Shown here in pieces: positions 13,678 through 17,060 of a stretch of 17,060 nt of DNA (positions within the stretch are counted from its first letter, which is position 1; each line of letters begins with the position of its first letter). The position numbers and the translations under genes were made by a program. The stretch covers positions 1 through 17,060 of the forward strand of contig CAJKWD010000025.1 of assembly GCA_905203475.1 (NCBI GenBank), written 5' to 3'. This DNA comes from an uncultured Acholeplasmataceae bacterium. GTDB lineage: Bacteria; Bacillota_I; Bacilli_A; RF39; UBA660. The notes under the pieces were generated by a model. That model was not told where the DNA came from. It made no database searches and saw nothing but the letters and a program-made list of their open reading frames with translations.

Positions 13678-15074
13678 ATCTTTAGATAATTAGTATGATG
13701 TTTTTTCGTATCATTTGGAAATCCGCCTGTTACAATTACATAAGAACGATCTTTTAATTGAAATTGTTTTTTGGCTTGGCGAATACATTTTTCAATAATT
13801 TCATCTGTAGATCCAGATAAATCTACAACTGTTGGATAAACTCCAAAATTAAGAGCTAATTTACGAGCTACCGCTTCTTCTGGGCAAGCAGCTATGATAG
13901 TTGTATTTGGTCTTAAATTACTAATATTACGCGCTGTATATCCAGTCATGGTAGCTGTAATAATTGCTTCAATATCTATATCATTGGTAATTTCTACAAC
14001 ACCTTTCGCAATCGTGGCTGGGACATCTAATGAGAAAGATGTTTGAATACGATCTTGATACTGTAAATATTTTTCCGTATTTTCACAAACATTTGCCATA
14101 TAAGTAACTGCTTCAATTGGGTGTTTACCTGTTGTTGTCTCACCACTTAACATAACTGCATCCGTACCATCAATGACTGCATTTGCAATATCAGATACTT
14201 CAGCACGTGTTGGTCTTGCACTCTTTTGCATACTAGATAACATCTCTGTTGCTACAATACAGAATTTACCTTTCGCACGACATTTTTCAACAATTGTCTT
14301 TTGATAGATTGGTAAATTTACAACTGGAACTTCTACTCCTAAATCTCCACGAGCAACCATGATTCCATCACTTACTTCAATAATATCATCAATATGATCA
14401 ATTGCGGTTTCGCTTTCTATTTTGGAAATAATTAACATATCTTCGCGATTTTGTTCTTTTAAAATTTCACGAACTTGTAAAACATCTTCTTTTTCATCAA
14501 CAAAAGAAAGTGCTAAATAATCTCCATCATGCTGACATGCATAAATGATATCTTCACGATCTTGATCACTGATAAATGGAACATTTAACTTTACACCAGG
14601 TACATTCACACCTTTACGATCTAATAAAACTCCACCACTGATTACAACACAAGTAAGGCCATCTTCTTCTTTACTAATAACCTCTAACTCCATTAATCCA
14701 TCTTCTAATAAAATGTGAGCACCTACATGAATATCATCTAAAGCATCTTTATAATTCACTGTAAATGCTTCTTCTGTTCCAATAATATCTTCTTTTACAA
14801 TGCGGACTTGTTTTCCTTCCACTAGAGAAATACCACCCTCCTGGGCTTTTCCTGTACGAAAATCAGGTCCCTTTGTGTCGTAAAGTACTGCTACATGCGT
14901 ACCTAATTCTTGATTTACTCTCTTTGTATCAGCAACTACAACTTCACGTTCTTCATTTGTTGCATGAGAAAAATTAATACGTGCAACGTTCATTCCATGT
15001 AATACCATTTTTTTAAATGTTTCATATGGATTACTTGCTGGTCCAATACTACAAATAATTTTTGTTTTTTTCAT
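13665..15074 (-). CDS. pyk: Pyruvate kinase (divergent)
   Basis: A 469-aa cytoplasmic glycolytic enzyme that transfers phosphate from phosphoenolpyruvate to ADP. Key motifs: NVARINFSH 29-37, DTKGPDFRTG 66-75, the lid B domain about 75-165, IISKIES 215-221 (catalytic Lys218 and metal Glu220), ARGDLGVE 241-248 (metal Asp244), ATEMLSSM 275-282, and RPTRAEVSDIANAVIDGTDA 287-306 with VMLSGET after it. It has the standard length and lacks the extra C-terminal phosphohistidine domain of Bacillus pyruvate kinase. Several usually fixed positions differ: GPDFRTG instead of GPEIRTG, SFVDEKEDV instead of SFVRxxxDV, and ATEM instead of ATQM. The ATG at 15074 follows AAGGAG (8-base spacing), which overlaps the prmC stop 12 bases upstream. 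It is therefore the last gene of prfA-prmC-pyk. The fold assignment is certain; allosteric behaviour cannot be predicted. Confidence 0.96.
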   Translation of the reverse strand: MKKTKIICSIGPASNPYETFKKMVLHGMNVARINFSHATNEEREVVVADTKRVNQELGTHVAVLYDTKGPDFRTGKAQEGGISLVEGKQVRIVKEDIIGTEEAFTVNYKDALDDIHVGAHILLEDGLMELEVISKEEDGLTCVVISGGVLLDRKGVNVPGVKLNVPFISDQDREDIIYACQHDGDYLALSFVDEKEDVLQVREILKEQNREDMLIISKIESETAIDHIDDIIEVSDGIMVARGDLGVEVPVVNLPIYQKTIVEKCRAKGKFCIVATEMLSSMQKSARPTRAEVSDIANAVIDGTDAVMLSGETTTGKHPIEAVTYMANVCENTEKYLQYQDRIQTSFSLDVPATIAKGVVEITNDIDIEAIITATMTGYTARNISNLRPNTTIIAACPEEAVARKLALNFGVYPTVVDLSGSTDEIIEKCIRQAKKQFQLKDRSYVIVTGGFPNDTKKHHTNYLKIEMI

Positions 15075-15086
15075 ACTATCTACTCC

Positions 15087-15857
15087 TTACTTCTTTAAAA
15101 TAAATAAAAATCGATCTTTTCCTGACACATCTTTCTCAACTGATATGATTGCTCCAGGAAATAATTTTCTAGCATAACTTTCTAGATGTTCTTTTTGTTG
15201 ATAGCCAATTTCAAAAGCTAATAAATATTTGTCTTTTAAATATGGTTTCACTTCTGTTAATATTTTATGATAATTTGCATACCCTTCTTCTTCTGCAAAA
15301 AGAGCAAGATGTGGTTCATAGATACGAACTTGATTCATCACTTCTGGATCATCTTTATCGATATAAGGAGGATTACTGATAATACAATCATATTTTCCCG
15401 TTAATGGTTGTAGTAAATCCCCACATTGCCATAATATATCGACATCATTTCTTATTCCATTTCTTTTAGCAACCTCTAAAACATCTAAAGAAATATCTAC
15501 TCCTGTTACCTTAGCTTTAGGAAATGCTTGTTTCATGGTAATTGCTATACATCCAGATCCAGTACCAATATCAGCAATGGATAGTTCTTCTTGTTTCCAT
15601 GATTTTAATATTCGAATTACTCTATCACATAATTCTTCTGTCTCAAAACGAGGAATTAAAACCGAAGAATTTACTTCTAAATTAGCATGATAAAAATCGA
15701 CATTACCAACTACATATTGAATAGGAACACCTTTTAATACCTCTTGTGCTTGTTCTTCTATTTTACTAGAATCTCCATACTTTTCTAAATACTCCAATAA
15801 AGAAAGAGATACTCCATGAGAAGAAAAGAGCTCTTTTAATTGAGCTTTTGTTTTCAT
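15087..15857 (-). CDS. prmC: Release factor glutamine methyltransferase
   Basis: A 256-aa S-adenosylmethionine-dependent enzyme that methylates the glutamine of the GGQ motif in release factors, which speeds termination. The short helical N-terminal domain (1-60) is followed by the Rossmann methyltransferase domain with the AdoMet loop DIGTGSGCIAI (96-106), the acidic VDIS (120-123) and the catalytic NPPY (162-165), which grips the glutamine. VLIPRFETEEL (66-76) is the usual VLIPRPETE segment with Phe for Pro. The length is slightly short for the family because the N-terminal domain is compact. Its ATG overlaps the prfA stop by one base (TAATG), and AAAGGAAG lies seven bases upstream inside prfA. 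Translation is thus coupled to that of its substrate's gene, the classic arrangement. Confidence 0.96.
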   Translation of the reverse strand: MKTKAQLKELFSSHGVSLSLLEYLEKYGDSSKIEEQAQEVLKGVPIQYVVGNVDFYHANLEVNSSVLIPRFETEELCDRVIRILKSWKQEELSIADIGTGSGCIAITMKQAFPKAKVTGVDISLDVLEVAKRNGIRNDVDILWQCGDLLQPLTGKYDCIISNPPYIDKDDPEVMNQVRIYEPHLALFAEEEGYANYHKILTEVKPYLKDKYLLAFEIGYQQKEHLESYARKLFPGAIISVEKDVSGKDRFLFILKK

Positions 15858-16915
15858 TATAATGCTTCCTTTAATTTTCTTTCTTGATCGGCATTAATTA
15901 AAGCCGTAATAATTTCCTCTAAATCGCCTTCCATAACACGATCTAATTGTTTTAAAGTAAAACCAATACGGTGATCCGTCACACGATTTTGAGGATAGTT
16001 ATAAGTTCTAATCTTCTCAGAACGGTCACCAGTACCAATTTTCGTACGACGTTCTAATCCTTCTTGTTCTTCTTTCTTACGTACTTCTTCTTCATACACT
16101 CTAGCACGTAACATTTGTAGCGCCTTTTCGCGGTTTTTAATCTGACTACGTTCATTTTGACAAGTAACAACAATTCCTGTTGGAATATGTGTCATACGAA
16201 CTGCACTATCAGTCGTATTAACATGTTGTCCACCTGCTCCACTAGAACGATATACATCTACTTTTAAATCGGCATCTTTAATCTCAATATCTACTTCATC
16301 TGCTTCTGGCATAACAAGTACCGTTGCCGTAGATGTATGAACCCTTCCTTGTGTTTCTGTTTGTGGAACTCTTTGTACACGATGTGCTCCACTTTCGTAT
16401 TTTAACTTAGAATATACATTTTCACCTTTTACCATAAATTGAATTAAAGAATAACCACCCATCTCACTTGGATATTCTTCTAATACTTCAATTTTCCAAC
16501 CTTCTTTTTCAGCATACTTAGAATACATACGGAATAAATCTCCAGCAAAAATATTTGCCTCATCCCCTCCTGCTGCACCACGGATTTCCACAATAACATT
16601 TTTTCCATCCATTGGATCTTTTGGAAGTAATATAACTTCTATCTCTTTTTCTAAGCTTGCTTTTTCCTGTTCTAATGTATTTAATTCTTCTTTTGCCATT
16701 TCACCAAGCTCTGGATCATGAATCATTTCTTTCGCATCAGAAATACCAGACTCTATTTTTTTATATTTTTGATATGCATCATACGCATCTTTTAACATTG
16801 CCTGCTCTTTCGTTCTCTTTAACGTCTCTTTTACATTTGAGATAATTTCCGGATTCATTAACTCATCATTTAATTCTAGATAACGCTTTTCAATCATCAT
16901 CAATCTTTCAATCAT
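15857..16915 (-). CDS. prfA: Peptide chain release factor 1
   Basis: RF1, 352 aa, which reads UAA and UAG in the ribosomal A site and triggers peptide release. The N-terminal helical domain covers about 1-95. Domain 2 carries the stop-codon recognition tripeptide PQT at 184-186 (the RF1 PxT motif) within HRVQRVPQTETQGRVHTST. The catalytic GGQ is at 228-230 within SSGAGGQHVNTTDSAVR. The RF1/RF2 C-terminal signature GTGDRSEKIRTYNYPQNRVTDHR is at about 294-316. A longer frame begins with GTG at 16942, but the ATG at 16915 has GAGGAGAGG six bases upstream, and MIERLMMIEKRYLELNDEL aligns well with the start of the Bacillus protein. It heads the prfA-prmC-pyk operon behind a good promoter (16946-16974). 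Confidence 0.97.
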   Translation of the reverse strand: MIERLMMIEKRYLELNDELMNPEIISNVKETLKRTKEQAMLKDAYDAYQKYKKIESGISDAKEMIHDPELGEMAKEELNTLEQEKASLEKEIEVILLPKDPMDGKNVIVEIRGAAGGDEANIFAGDLFRMYSKYAEKEGWKIEVLEEYPSEMGGYSLIQFMVKGENVYSKLKYESGAHRVQRVPQTETQGRVHTSTATVLVMPEADEVDIEIKDADLKVDVYRSSGAGGQHVNTTDSAVRMTHIPTGIVVTCQNERSQIKNREKALQMLRARVYEEEVRKKEEQEGLERRTKIGTGDRSEKIRTYNYPQNRVTDHRIGFTLKQLDRVMEGDLEEIITALINADQERKLKEAL

Positions 16916-16921
16916 GCGTAT

Positions 16922-16930
16922 CCTCTCCTC
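16922..16930 (-). promoter_or_regulatory. Ribosome binding site that fixes the prfA start
   Basis: GAGGAGAGG on the minus strand, six bases before the ATG at 16915. It sits inside the nine-codon extension from the GTG at 16942, and that GTG has no comparable site. Confidence 0.75.
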
Positions 16931-16948
16931 ACTAAATTCCACTAAATT
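16930..16948. repeat. 9-bp direct repeat over the prfA -10 and start region
   Basis: CACTAAATT occurs at 16930-16938 and 16940-16948, a 10-base period. The second copy enters the -10 box, and the two span the expected transcription start. It might be a regulator site or chance in AT-rich DNA. Confidence 0.45.
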
Positions 16949-16974
16949 ATACTATAAAATCTATAATTTCACAA
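16946..16974 (-). promoter_or_regulatory. prfA: Sigma-A promoter of the prfA-prmC-pyk operon
   Basis: On the minus strand TTGTGA (16974-16969) is followed after 17 bases by a perfect TATAAT (16951-16946). Transcription should start near 16939, about 24 bases before the prfA ATG. Confidence 0.75.
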
Positions 16975-17009
16975 GTAAAAATGTTTATCTTAACCTAGAT
17001 AAACATTTT
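16972..17009 (-). terminator. Probable terminator of the gene upstream of prfA
   Basis: Perfect 13-bp stem (17009-16997 with 16990-16978) and a 6-base loop, followed on the minus strand by TTTTAC and a mixed stretch. It would end leftward transcription arriving from beyond the right edge, and it lies immediately before the prfA -35 box. Confidence 0.65.
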
Positions 17010-17027
17010 CCTAAATTGAAATTTCAA

Positions 17028-17051
17028 CCGCACCACTTGGTGCGGCTTTTT
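17028..17051 (+). terminator. GC-rich hairpin with a T tract on the plus strand
   Basis: CCGCACC (17028-17034) pairs with GGTGCGG (17039-17045) around a 4-base loop, then CTTTTTG follows on the plus strand. By form it is a strong rightward terminator, yet no rightward gene precedes it in this window. On the minus strand it is followed only by TTGAAATTTC. Confidence 0.55.
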
Positions 17052-17060
17052 GATACAATA

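Noticed and set aside
136..16915. Use of UGA as a tryptophan codon, suggested by the lack of TGA stops
   Set aside because: Conserved tryptophans are encoded by TGG and all long genes are complete under the standard code. Avoidance of TGA stops is common in AT-rich genomes.
1..17060. CRISPR array, tRNA, rRNA, insertion sequence or integration site
   Set aside because: No regularly spaced repeats, cloverleaf, ribosomal RNA motif, transposase or integrase was seen by reading both strands.

Overview
The window is AT-rich bacterial chromosome. It carries a Gram-positive-type replicase (PolC with the exonuclease inserted in the PHP domain), a Bacillus-type DNA polymerase I whose proofreading domain has lost catalytic residues, YutD, and the sporulation protein YunB. 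Shine-Dalgarno sequences are strong and the genetic code is standard: conserved tryptophans such as the one in YutD GDW are TGG. Twelve of the thirteen genes stop with TAA, one with TAG and none with TGA. This suggests a low-GC Bacillota in the Bacilli/Erysipelotrichia/RF39-like range, probably descended from spore formers. The species cannot be named from this sequence alone.

Layout. Positions 1-135 hold the polA terminator and an untranscribed-looking gap. From 136 to 3905, polA, yutD and yunB all read leftward. yunB and yutD are close together and perhaps co-transcribed, while yutD has its own terminator before polA. From 3978 to 4433 a two-CBS-domain protein reads rightward and converges on the next gene through a shared bidirectional terminator. 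From 4456 to 6290 lie two leftward genes for membrane-associated proteins of unknown function: a tyrosine-rich anchored extracytoplasmic protein and a small holin-like protein. From 6387 to 8043 a rightward pair encodes a PdaC-like polysaccharide deacetylase lipoprotein, which starts at TTG, and an 11-bp-overlapping small membrane protein. From 8068 to 16915 everything reads leftward: polC, an unrecognised 353-aa gene, and the prfA-prmC-pyk operon. The right edge (16946-17051) holds the prfA promoter and two hairpins.

How the genes relate. Most of the window is housekeeping: replication (polC, polA), translation termination (prfA, and prmC which methylates release factors), and glycolysis (pyk). 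The middle block 4456-8043 is the least explained part. Its four genes encode envelope or membrane proteins, including a cell-wall or glycan deacetylase, and could together serve the cell surface, but nothing in the sequence proves a joint system. Three other observations stand out. A consensus promoter has its -35 box inside the loop of the pyk terminator. Stop codons lie in or against terminator stems at many genes. Two start regions carry short tandem duplications with a 10-bp period.

Five annotated starts were moved from the longest open frame to an internal start supported by a ribosome binding site: the CBS protein, the tyrosine-rich protein, the deacetylase, the 353-aa protein and prfA. 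I saw no rRNA, tRNA, insertion sequence, CRISPR array or integrase. No obvious novel multi-gene system was found; the best candidates for something new are the tyrosine-rich protein and the unrecognised genes around it.
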